From assembly GCA_965371785.1 (NCBI GenBank), contig CBDUZS010000047.1, positions 1 to 20,228 of the forward strand: DNA of 20,228 bases, given 5' to 3'. The position numbers were made by a program, and so were the translations under genes. Numbering within the stretch: the stretch's first letter is position 1; every line of letters starts with the position of its first letter. A model generated the notes under the pieces. The model had not been told where the DNA came from. It saw only the letters and a program-made list of their open reading frames with translations, and did no database searches. The stretch is from CBDUZS01 sp965371785. Lineage in GTDB: Bacteria > Fermentibacterota > Fermentibacteria > Fermentibacterales > JCC-6. This document shows, piece after piece, positions 12,922-19,429 of the stretch.

Positions 12922-14744
12922 TTGGATACGTAGGAAACAGGCCAGCCATGGATATCCTGATTTCAGGGCTCAGGCGACTGGAATACAGGGGTTACGATTC
13001 GGCAGGATACGCACTTCAGTCGAACGGTGCGCTGACCGTACGAAAGTGTATCGGCAGAGTGGCCGATCTCGAGAAAATCGATCCCGGTGAAGCAGGCACT
13101 GCCACGATCGGCATTGCCCACACGAGATGGGCTACGCACGGTGAGCCCTCGGATCTGAACGCTCATCCACACACCGATCAGAGTGGACGCATTGCTCTGG
13201 TCCATAACGGAATAATCGAGAACTACAAGATCATCAGAAGCAGGCTGGAGAGCGAGGGTATCGAATTCCAGTCCGAAACCGATTCAGAGGTGCTCGTAAA
13301 GCTCATCGGGCACGAAACCGATTCGGGGAAGGACCTCTTCCATGCTGTCAAAGATGCTCTCGGACACGTTATCGGCGCCTATGGGATAGCCGTTGTCTCA
13401 AGCGAAGAACCTGACACCATCGTCGCAGCAAGGTACGGAAGCCCGCTGGTGATAGGCGTTGGTGAAGGTGAGTACTTTGTTGCCAGCGATGTGGCTGCGA
13501 TCATCTCGCATACGAGAGATGTCATCTACATGGACGAGGGTGAAGTGATCGAAATAAGCCTGCAGGGCATATCCTCGAACACTGAACATCATTCGATGAT
13601 ACGAGAGCGGATTGAGAAGGTCGAATGGGATCTTTCCGACATCAAGAAAGAGGGTCATGCCCATTTCATGCTGAAGGAGATCTACAGTCAGCCCGAATCC
13701 ATGACAAACGCTTTCCGGGGCAGGATTGACCTGACCGGCGGAACCGCGCGACTCGGCGGACTCGAGATGACCGAGAGCGATCAGAGAGGCATAAGGCGTA
13801 TCGTCATTACCGCATGCGGCACATCCTGGCATGCCGCACTGATAGGGAAGTATCTCATCGAATCACTTGCCAGGATTCCAGTAAGCGTCGAGTATGCCTC
13901 CGAATTCAGATATCGCGATCCTGTGCTGAATCCCGGCACGATCATGTTCGCTATCAGCCAGAGCGGAGAGACCGCAGACACCCTTGCAGCGCTCAGACTG
14001 GCAATGGATCGCGGAATACGGACGTATGGAATAGTCAATGTAGTGGGTTCTTCAATTGCCAGGGAGACCGATGCGGGTGTGTACATTCATGCCGGTCCCG
14101 AGATAGGGGTCGCATCTACGAAGGCGTTTACATCCCAGGTTATGGTTCTCTCACTTATCGGCCTGGCATTTGGTCGCGCAAGAGGAATCCTGAGCAGGGA
14201 AGAGGGGAATACCATCGCACGAGAGCTGATGGAAATCCCGGACAAGACCGAGGCCATTCTGCGCAACTCGGACGGCATTGCAGAGATCGCGAAGGAATTC
14301 ACGTACGCAAGGAATTTTCTGTACCTCGGAAGGGGATACAATTATCCTGTAGCCCTCGAGGGGGCGCTCAAACTGAAGGAAATATCCTACATCCATGCCG
14401 AAGGCTATCCTGCTGCCGAGATGAAACATGGACCCATAGCCCTCATCGACGAACTCATGCCGGTTGCGGTCATCGCTGTTCGGGATGCAGCCTATCAGAA
14501 GATAGTCTCCAACATATCCGAAGTAAGGGCACGCAAGGGCAGACTGCTCACCGTTGCCACGGAAGGTGACAGCGAGATACAATCGGTTTCAGACTGGGTC
14601 ATTTACGTACCTTCCGCACCCGATCGGCTCACGCCTCTTCTCACGGTTGTACCCCTTCAACTCCTGGCCTATCATGTTGCAGTCGCACGGGGCTGCGATG
14701 TTGACAAACCCAGGAATCTCGCAAAGAGTGTCACCGTAGAGTAA
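12909..14744 (+). CDS. glmS: Glutamine--fructose-6-phosphate aminotransferase (isomerizing)
   Basis: A 611-residue enzyme that makes glucosamine-6-phosphate from fructose-6-phosphate and glutamine, the step before GlmM. The N-terminal glutaminase begins MCGIVGYVG with Cys2 as nucleophile after Met removal; HTRWATHG (71-78) and NGIIENY (100-106) line the glutamine site. Two SIS sugar-isomerase domains follow, with SQSGETADTLAALR and STKAFTSQ in the first and EGYPAAEMKHGPIALI in the second. The C-terminus KPRNLAKSVTVE is the invariant tail that closes the active site. The length equals that of the E. coli enzyme within a few residues. It overlaps glmM by 13 bases, and there is therefore no room for a glmS ribozyme leader. 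A membrane-protein gene follows 16 bases later. Confidence 0.97.
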   Translation: MCGIVGYVGNRPAMDILISGLRRLEYRGYDSAGYALQSNGALTVRKCIGRVADLEKIDPGEAGTATIGIAHTRWATHGEPSDLNAHPHTDQSGRIALVHNGIIENYKIIRSRLESEGIEFQSETDSEVLVKLIGHETDSGKDLFHAVKDALGHVIGAYGIAVVSSEEPDTIVAARYGSPLVIGVGEGEYFVASDVAAIISHTRDVIYMDEGEVIEISLQGISSNTEHHSMIRERIEKVEWDLSDIKKEGHAHFMLKEIYSQPESMTNAFRGRIDLTGGTARLGGLEMTESDQRGIRRIVITACGTSWHAALIGKYLIESLARIPVSVEYASEFRYRDPVLNPGTIMFAISQSGETADTLAALRLAMDRGIRTYGIVNVVGSSIARETDAGVYIHAGPEIGVASTKAFTSQVMVLSLIGLAFGRARGILSREEGNTIARELMEIPDKTEAILRNSDGIAEIAKEFTYARNFLYLGRGYNYPVALEGALKLKEISYIHAEGYPAAEMKHGPIALIDELMPVAVIAVRDAAYQKIVSNISEVRARKGRLLTVATEGDSEIQSVSDWVIYVPSAPDRLTPLLTVVPLQLLAYHVAVARGCDVDKPRNLAKSVTVE

Positions 14745-14760
14745 TCGTTCAGGGGGTTAG

Positions 14761-15711
14761 ATGAGCATCTTCAGAGGACGCTACCGCGGGCGAAAGCGCA
14801 TTCATGAAATGCTCAGAGGACCCAGTGTCTTCCTTCATTTTCTGACCCGCAGGGTCTACAATCGATGGAATGATGATCACGTGTTCTTCTCCGGCGCATC
14901 GATTGCCTTCAACGTCCTGGTCACGATTCTGCCGCTTGGTGTCATGATCTTCGGAATCGGCAGCATAGCGGTACGGGGGAACACAGATCTCCAGGAAGGG
15001 CTGCAGAACTGGATCTCCGAAACGAATCCGTTCATCCCCGAATCGTTCAGACTCGAGCTGGATGAGATTACCGGTACTGGCGCAGGCATCCCCAGCATCA
15101 TTGGTTTCCTCACCCTGCTCTGGCTCGTGAGCAGACTCTTCGGAACTATCAGGACCGCTTTCGACAGGATTTTCGATGTTCCGCGCGGAAGGAACATCGT
15201 CATCGGAAAGCTGTACGACTTTCTTCTCGCACTGCTCGTAGCAGTCTGTTTCTTTGCGGCAATATTCTTCACTGCCCTTGCGGCGATAGTCGTCGACTCA
15301 ACAGTTGGTGAGGCCATATCCGGCTGGCCGCTGATAGGGCCGGTCTTCAGCCACGGAAACGTCCAGATACTCGGTCTGACGTTTACTCTCCTGCTTTACT
15401 TCACTCTGTTCTGGGCGGCGCCGAACAGAAGGGTCTCATTTGGACAGGCTGCGCTCGCAACCGTTCTCGCCATCGTTTTCAGCTCGATAGGGACGAAAGT
15501 GTACACGTGGGCTATCGGTCTGCCCAACTGGGGGCTCGTCTACGGATCTCTTGCGAGGATAATGGCTACGATGTTCTGGCTTTACTGGCTGTGTGTAATC
15601 CTGCTCGGTGCCGCTGAAGTCAGCCAGGTGATCCATGAATGGCGGCGGATAAGATTCAATGCAAAACATCTCAGAAAATCGGAAGAGTGGCTGGCAACGG
15701 TTGCGGAATAG
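14761..15711 (+). CDS. YihY/BrkB-family inner-membrane protein
   Basis: A 316-residue membrane protein of the YihY/virulence factor BrkB family, once misnamed ribonuclease BN. The family pattern is seen in order: a basic N-terminal segment, DDHVFFSGASIAFNVLVTILPLGV, then LTLLWLVSRLFGTIRTAFDRIFDV, RRVSFGQAALATVLA and a final WLYWLCVILLGAAEV helix. About six membrane segments can be counted, with an acidic C-terminal tail. The function is uncertain; members have been linked to serum resistance and proposed as transporters. Recent work in E. coli implicates YhjD/YihY-like proteins in lipid transport to the outer membrane; that is family knowledge, not visible here. It follows glmS closely with GGGGG as possible ribosome binding site, and so shares an operon with envelope-precursor genes. 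It converges with the YchF-like gene, with 21 bases between. Confidence 0.9.
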   Translation: MSIFRGRYRGRKRIHEMLRGPSVFLHFLTRRVYNRWNDDHVFFSGASIAFNVLVTILPLGVMIFGIGSIAVRGNTDLQEGLQNWISETNPFIPESFRLELDEITGTGAGIPSIIGFLTLLWLVSRLFGTIRTAFDRIFDVPRGRNIVIGKLYDFLLALLVAVCFFAAIFFTALAAIVVDSTVGEAISGWPLIGPVFSHGNVQILGLTFTLLLYFTLFWAAPNRRVSFGQAALATVLAIVFSSIGTKVYTWAIGLPNWGLVYGSLARIMATMFWLYWLCVILLGAAEVSQVIHEWRRIRFNAKHLRKSEEWLATVAE

Positions 15712-15732
15712 ACATGTGCGGATGTCTGCCCA

Positions 15733-16734
15733 TTACACCGAGAATCGTATCCTCACGATATCACCATCGCTGACAACGTAGCTCTTGCCCTCGATGCCCA
15801 TCTCTCCTCTTGATCTGAGTTCCGTCAGGTCAGGACATTTCTCGTAGCTCTCGAACGGGATTACCTGTGCTCTTATGAATCCTCTTGCAAGGTCCGAATG
15901 GATTATCCCTGCCGCTTCCAGAGCCGTAGTGCCTCTCCTGACCGGCCATGCCCTGACCTCATCGTCGCCCAGTGTGAAGAAGGTGATCAGATCGAGCACG
16001 GAGTAGGATTCCCGCAGAATCCTGGAGACCACGGAGCCGTCATACCCCATTGATTCAAGGAAAGCTTCCCTCTCAGCCTCAGGGATATCAGCCAGTTCGA
16101 GTTCGAAGAGGGAATCTACGGTCAGGAATCGAGCCTCATTCGCCCGAACGAGGTCTCTCAGCCCGGATTCATCTGATACCGGTCGAGACGAGCGGTTGGA
16201 TATTACCAGAAGTGGTTTCAGTGACAGCAGTCCATAGGGGGAAAGGCAGGAGAGATTGTTGTCGGACAGTGCCATACACCGGAGGGGACGCTCTTCAGAA
16301 ATATGATCGGCAATCCGTTCGAGCAAGACGTACTCGTTCGACCTGATCCCTCCCTCTTTCAGAAGTCTGGCCAGCCTCTTCTCGACGATCTCGAGGTCTG
16401 CGAGGAGAAGTGCTGATTCCGAGTCGAGAAACGCCTTGTCGGGAGCCCCCATCGCATAGTTGTCCAGAACGAGGGCAATGGCTCCGGTGCTTCTCAGGGA
16501 GTTGAGGTGAAGAGATGAGTAAGCGGGAGAGGGAGTGTCGGTGAAGGTGACAGCCGCATGAATGACCTTTTCAGGATTCCATTGGCTTGCAAGAAAATCA
16601 AGCCTTGTATCCGGGACGGATATAGTGACCGGTTTATCGGGATCTACGGTGTCCGAACCTGCCAGTGCCCGCAGAAGAGTCGTTCTTCCACAGGATTGTG
16701 CGCCGATCAGTGCAATTTTCATGGTCGGATTCAT
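15733..16734 (-). CDS. YchF/Obg-like protein with degenerate G domain and intact TGS domain
   Basis: A 333-residue protein. The C-terminal 85 residues (LDLITFFTLGDDEVRAWPV, AAGIIHSDLARGFIRAQVI, EGKSYVVSDGDIVRIRFSV) are a clear YchF-type TGS domain, and SALLLADLEIVEKRLARL (107-124) matches the YchF helical insert. The nucleotide-binding motifs have decayed. The P-loop reads GAQSCGRT (11-18) with Arg17 for the essential Lys. The G3 region reads DTPS (66-69) for DxxG, and the G4 position reads SNRSS (179-183) for the NxxE of YchF. It is about 30 residues shorter than YchF. YchF is a ribosome-associated ATPase; this may be a non-hydrolysing paralogue or a fast-evolving orthologue. Start: the ATG at 16734 has GGG six bases upstream, and the ATG at 16722 is an alternative. 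A terminator hairpin lies just upstream. Confidence 0.85.
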   Translation of the reverse strand: MNPTMKIALIGAQSCGRTTLLRALAGSDTVDPDKPVTISVPDTRLDFLASQWNPEKVIHAAVTFTDTPSPAYSSLHLNSLRSTGAIALVLDNYAMGAPDKAFLDSESALLLADLEIVEKRLARLLKEGGIRSNEYVLLERIADHISEERPLRCMALSDNNLSCLSPYGLLSLKPLLVISNRSSRPVSDESGLRDLVRANEARFLTVDSLFELELADIPEAEREAFLESMGYDGSVVSRILRESYSVLDLITFFTLGDDEVRAWPVRRGTTALEAAGIIHSDLARGFIRAQVIPFESYEKCPDLTELRSRGEMGIEGKSYVVSDGDIVRIRFSV

Positions 16735-16743
16735 TCCTTACCC

Positions 16744-16778
16744 GAGAAACCGGTGCGGAAAGAACCTTCCCGCACCGG
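16744..16778 (-). terminator. Intrinsic terminator of the DUF2089/SHOCT operon
   Basis: Read on the minus strand, CCGGTGCGG (16778-16770) pairs with CCGCACCGG (16758-16750), a nine-base-pair stem followed by TTTCTC. It lies after the SHOCT-like gene and ends ten bases before the YchF-like start codon, so it could also limit read-through into that gene. Confidence 0.75.
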
Positions 16779-16815
16779 AGTACTTTTCCCTCTCAGAAAG
16801 ATATGGCGCCGAGGG

Positions 16816-17235
16816 TCACTCGGTAAAGACTCGAACGTGGTCTCCATCTGCACTGTCGACGTCGACTGTCAGTTCGCGAAGAGCGTCGACCAGTTCTTCG
16901 GTGTCGAGCTGCGAGAGTGCAGAAAGATCGAAGCCATGTTCGCTCACGGCATCCGCAGCTTCCCTCGGCATGAGAGCGCCAAGCTTGATACCAGTCTTGA
17001 TCAGGCTGAGGGGAACCCTGACGTTCACGTTGTCTCCATCCGAGGATTCGACCACGACCCTGAGAAACCTGGGTTTCGCACCCTGGGCTGAAGCCGGCTG
17101 CGCAGCATCATGTTCCGTCGGAATTGCTGGAGCAGGTGCCGGGATGGATACCTTCTCCAGGAGAGCGGTAGCTTCATCTACCGTAATCTTGCCCTCTGAA
17201 AGCATCTCGAGAATCTTCTGTCTTGGTTCGTCCAT
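16816..17235 (-). CDS. SHOCT-like domain protein (LiaX/YvlB N-terminus-like)
   Basis: A 139-residue protein. Residues 4-29 (RQKILEMLSEGKITVDEATALLEKV) are a SHOCT-like module as found at the N-terminus of LiaX/YvlB-type proteins. A Pro/Ala-rich linker (31-55) follows. Then FLRVVVESSDGDNVNVRVPLSLIKTGIKLG (57-86) is the conserved strand-rich motif that accompanies this module in proteins next to DUF2089 genes. The C-terminus is acidic. There is no signal peptide or membrane segment. In Firmicutes, LiaX takes part in envelope-stress signalling; here only the module is shared, so a stress role is inference. AAAGGAGAC precedes the ATG closely, a strong ribosome binding site, 21 bases after the membrane-protein gene. 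It is the last gene of a three-gene operon ending in a terminator. Confidence 0.8.
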   Translation of the reverse strand: MDEPRQKILEMLSEGKITVDEATALLEKVSIPAPAPAIPTEHDAAQPASAQGAKPRFLRVVVESSDGDNVNVRVPLSLIKTGIKLGALMPREAADAVSEHGFDLSALSQLDTEELVDALRELTVDVDSADGDHVRVFTE

Positions 17236-17256
17236 TGTATGTCTCCTTTCCGGAGA

Positions 17257-17511
17257 TCAGATGAATTTAATGAGTATGCGTTCTTTTTTGCTGTTGATAC
17301 GGACCTCGGTGCCGTGCAGGCACATCAGCATCCAGAACACCCATGGCGAAGCTATGAGGAATCTGAATACATCCCTGTCGGAGAAGACCGAGCCAATGAA
17401 CCCGACACACCATGCAAGCGGTACGAACGGCAGTAGAATCAGCCAGAGTACGAACCACGGCAGGGGAACGATGATCCTGCCGATCCTCATTATTAGAAGC
17501 AGAGCAGGCAT
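17257..17511 (-). CDS. Small two-segment membrane protein, unknown function
   Basis: An 84-residue protein beginning MPALLLIMRIGRIIVPLPWF. Two hydrophobic segments (about 3-40, perhaps split by Pro, and 50-66) are followed by a basic tail (RINSKKERILIKFI), which should stay in the cytoplasm. The ATG at 17511 is chosen over an upstream in-frame ATG at 17583, because the extra residues lie wholly inside the DUF2089 gene in another frame, and because the stop of DUF2089 is one base before this ATG (TGA-A-ATG). That spacing implies translational coupling. Its composition (Pro, Trp, Phe, Leu) is typical of small membrane partners seen beside DUF2089 and SHOCT-like genes. It may anchor or signal to them; this is inference from position. 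Confidence 0.75.
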   Translation of the reverse strand: MPALLLIMRIGRIIVPLPWFVLWLILLPFVPLAWCVGFIGSVFSDRDVFRFLIASPWVFWMLMCLHGTEVRINSKKERILIKFI

Positions 17512-17512
17512 T

Positions 17513-17860
17513 TCACAACCTTTCCATTGCCTCGTCAAAGGAAATATCTCCCGTATGGAGACTCTCGAGGGTCTCGACTGCACCCGGCGGCTCCTCCATC
17601 ATCAGGTTGAGCCTGTCGACCACTCGCTCTATTCTCGCCCGGGCAGTAGGATAGCTCACACCGAGAAGCTTCTGGATCTTCTTGATCGACCCGAAGCTCT
17701 TCACGAAAACGATTATCAGAGCCTGGTCCTCCGGAGGAAGGCTCGAGAGAGGCGATATCGAAAACGTTCCCGATAGCTTCAACCCGCAGCTGCTGCAGTA
17801 GAGAACAACCGGTGTCATCGGTTTTCTGCATTGAGGACACCTTGCTTCACCAATATCCAT
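17513..17860 (-). CDS. DUF2089-family protein (zinc ribbon plus helix-turn-helix)
   Basis: A 115-residue protein. Cys8, Cys11, Cys22 and Cys25 (CPQC and CSSC) form a zinc ribbon. A strand GTFSISPLSSLPPEDQALII follows, then a helix-turn-helix GSIKKIQKLLGVSYPTARARI (57-77). The C-terminal LHTGDISFDEAMERL (101-115) resembles the start of the SHOCT-like protein in the same operon. This is the standard layout of DUF2089 proteins, predicted DNA-binding regulators with no defined target. GGAGGT precedes the ATG, and a near-consensus promoter lies 26 bases upstream of it, so the operon is probably well expressed, perhaps autoregulated. It is divergent from glgC. Confidence 0.88.
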   Translation of the reverse strand: MDIGEARCPQCRKPMTPVVLYCSSCGLKLSGTFSISPLSSLPPEDQALIIVFVKSFGSIKKIQKLLGVSYPTARARIERVVDRLNLMMEEPPGAVETLESLHTGDISFDEAMERL

Positions 17861-17885
17861 GTCCGACCTCCAATATTCTAAAACA

Positions 17886-17913
17886 ATTATACTGATAACT
17901 TAAATTTTGTCAA
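17886..17913 (-). promoter_or_regulatory. Near-consensus sigma70 promoter of the DUF2089 operon
   Basis: Read on the minus strand, a perfect TTGACA (17913-17908) and a perfect TATAAT (17891-17886) are 16 bases apart. Transcription would start about 18-20 bases before the DUF2089 ATG. The surrounding bases are AT-rich, unlike the rest of the window. Confidence 0.85.
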
Positions 17914-17964
17914 GTATATTATGTAGAAATTGTAAAATTGATCACGAAAACGACCTTGTCCGGG

Positions 17965-17993
17965 TTGACTTGATTTAATCCGGGGGTTCTATT
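17965..17993 (+). promoter_or_regulatory. Possible promoter of glgC
   Basis: TTGACT (17965-17970) and TCTATT (17988-17993) are 17 bases apart, 33 bases before the glgC start. The -10 box is poor, so the assignment is weak. Confidence 0.35.
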
Positions 17994-18026
17994 GACCTTC
18001 GATAAGAATTCGTGGGAGGGATGGAG

Positions 18027-19289
18027 ATGAAGAGAATCGTAGCGGTCATTCTCGGTGGGGGAAGCGGGACGAGGCTGTTCCCGCTCACACTGCACCGAAG
18101 CAAGCCGGCCGTGCCGATCGGCGGGAAGTACAGGCTGATCGATATTCCCGTGTCCAACTGTGTAAACGATGGCATCAAATGGATATTCGTTCTTACACAG
18201 TTCAACAGCGAGAGCCTCAACAGACATGTTGCCCAGACGTACAGGTTCGATCGTTTCTCCGAAGCGTTTGTCACCATCCTCGCAGCCGAGCAGACACCCG
18301 AGAGCCATCAATGGTTTCAGGGAACCGCAGACGCTGTCAGACAGAGCCTTCGCCACATTCTGGACCTTAATCCTGATCTCGTGTTGATACTCTCGGGTGA
18401 CCAGCTCTACAGACTGAATTTCAACGATTTCATCGAGAGCTTCCTTGAGAGTTCATCGGATATTGCGCTTGCGACCAAGCCGGTTTCAAGAAGTGAAGCC
18501 GGTGATCTGGGAGTGATGAAGGTCAACAGGCAGGGGATCGTAAGCGAATTCTGCGAGAAACCGGATAACGATGCTCTCGACTCTCTCCAGAGCTCGCAAA
18601 ATGGCATATCGGATGAGAAGCCATACCTGGGCAGCATGGGAATATACCTCTTCTCACCCTCCATTCTCGAGGACATTCTCAGTGAGGATTTGGAGGCCAC
18701 TGATTTCGGAAGGGAAATAATACCGCACGCCATAGGAGAATACAGAGTATACTCTTACCTGTTCAATGGATACTGGTCAGATATCGGGAGAATAAAGCAG
18801 TTCTTCGAGGCGAACATAGACCTTGCCTCCAGCAATCCTCTTTTCGACATGTACAATAACTTCTCACCCCTCTACACCAGGGCCAGAGCACTCCCCGGCG
18901 CAAGAATAGACAAATGCTGCATAGATAATTCCATCGTTTGCGATGCATCGGATCTGCATGGAGCCACGATTCGTAGATCTGTGATAGGCATAAGAGGACA
19001 TGTGGGAACCGGTTCCCATCTCGAGGAAACGGTTTTCATGGGAGCAGACTACTGGAAAGGGCACTACAGAGACCCCGGTGTGAAAGACTCCTCCCTTCCC
19101 GCAATGGGAATCGGAAGGGACTGCGTGATCAGGCGATCGATCATCGACAAGAATGCCAGAATCGGTGATGGAGCGAAACTGCTGAATTCGAAGGGGGTCA
19201 TTGATTACGACGGGGATGGGTACTACATACGTGATGGTATCATTGTCGTTCCCAAGAATGGTGTTATATTAGATAGTCGAGAAGTATAG
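18027..19289 (+). CDS. glgC: Glucose-1-phosphate adenylyltransferase (ADP-glucose pyrophosphorylase)
   Basis: A 420-residue enzyme making ADP-glucose from ATP and glucose-1-phosphate, the committed step of bacterial glycogen synthesis. The N-terminal nucleotidyltransferase domain begins VAVILGGGSGTRLFPLT, followed by SKPAVPIGGKYRLIDIPVSNC, QGTADAVRQ, the metal-binding LILSGDQLYRL, EFCEKP (glucose-1-phosphate site) and YWSDIGRI. The C-terminal left-handed beta-helix follows, with DYWKGHYRDP and RDCVIRRSIIDKNARIGDGAKL. The start at 18027 is chosen because GGGAGG (18014-18019) lies seven bases upstream. The ATG at 18021 directly abuts it, and the GTG at 18012 lies before it. No other glg gene is in the window. 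It is divergent from the DUF2089 operon. I see no terminator after it. Confidence 0.95.
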   Translation: MKRIVAVILGGGSGTRLFPLTLHRSKPAVPIGGKYRLIDIPVSNCVNDGIKWIFVLTQFNSESLNRHVAQTYRFDRFSEAFVTILAAEQTPESHQWFQGTADAVRQSLRHILDLNPDLVLILSGDQLYRLNFNDFIESFLESSSDIALATKPVSRSEAGDLGVMKVNRQGIVSEFCEKPDNDALDSLQSSQNGISDEKPYLGSMGIYLFSPSILEDILSEDLEATDFGREIIPHAIGEYRVYSYLFNGYWSDIGRIKQFFEANIDLASSNPLFDMYNNFSPLYTRARALPGARIDKCCIDNSIVCDASDLHGATIRRSVIGIRGHVGTGSHLEETVFMGADYWKGHYRDPGVKDSSLPAMGIGRDCVIRRSIIDKNARIGDGAKLLNSKGVIDYDGDGYYIRDGIIVVPKNGVILDSREV

Positions 19290-19294
19290 TTTTC

Positions 19295-19322
19295 TTGACA
19301 TCGAAGCTGAGCCAGTTATAGA
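19295..19322 (+). promoter_or_regulatory. Strong sigma70 promoter of the terminal barrel gene
   Basis: A perfect TTGACA (19295-19300) and TATAGA (19317-19322) are 16 bases apart, just after the glgC stop. It implies a leader of about 100 bases before the next ATG. Confidence 0.7.
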
Positions 19323-19334
19323 ATAGCTAGTTCA

Positions 19335-19398
19335 GAAGTTCTGAAATTATGAAGTTGAAGAACTTCAAAAGGCATCGGGTGTGAACCACTACCCGATG
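19335..19398 (+). promoter_or_regulatory. Structured 5' leader with alternative hairpins
   Basis: GAAGTTCT (19335-19342) can pair with AGAACTTC (19359-19366). Alternatively GAAGTT (19351-19356) pairs with AACTTC (19361-19366) around a four-base loop. A separate hairpin, CATCGGGT (19373-19380) with ACCCGATG (19391-19398), precedes the ribosome binding site. No T-run follows, so neither is an intrinsic terminator. They may stabilise or tune the mRNA. Confidence 0.45.
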
Positions 19399-19429
19399 TG
19401 GGGTGAGTACAAACCTACTAGGAGGAAAT

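Noticed and set aside
17512..17583. N-terminal extension of the small membrane protein
   Set aside because: It lies inside DUF2089 in another frame. The ATG at 17511 follows the DUF2089 stop by one base, a coupling pattern.
16562..17776. Plus-strand open frame of 404 codons opposite the YchF-like, SHOCT-like and DUF2089 genes
   Set aside because: It runs antisense across four genes with recognisable domains or clear coupling. The product is Ser/Arg-rich with no motif.
17888..17918. Inverted TATACTGA / TCAAGTATA pair resembling half-sites of the SmtB-like operator
   Set aside because: The arms differ by one base in length, are 14 bases apart, and coincide with the -35 and -10 boxes of the DUF2089 promoter, which explains the similarity.
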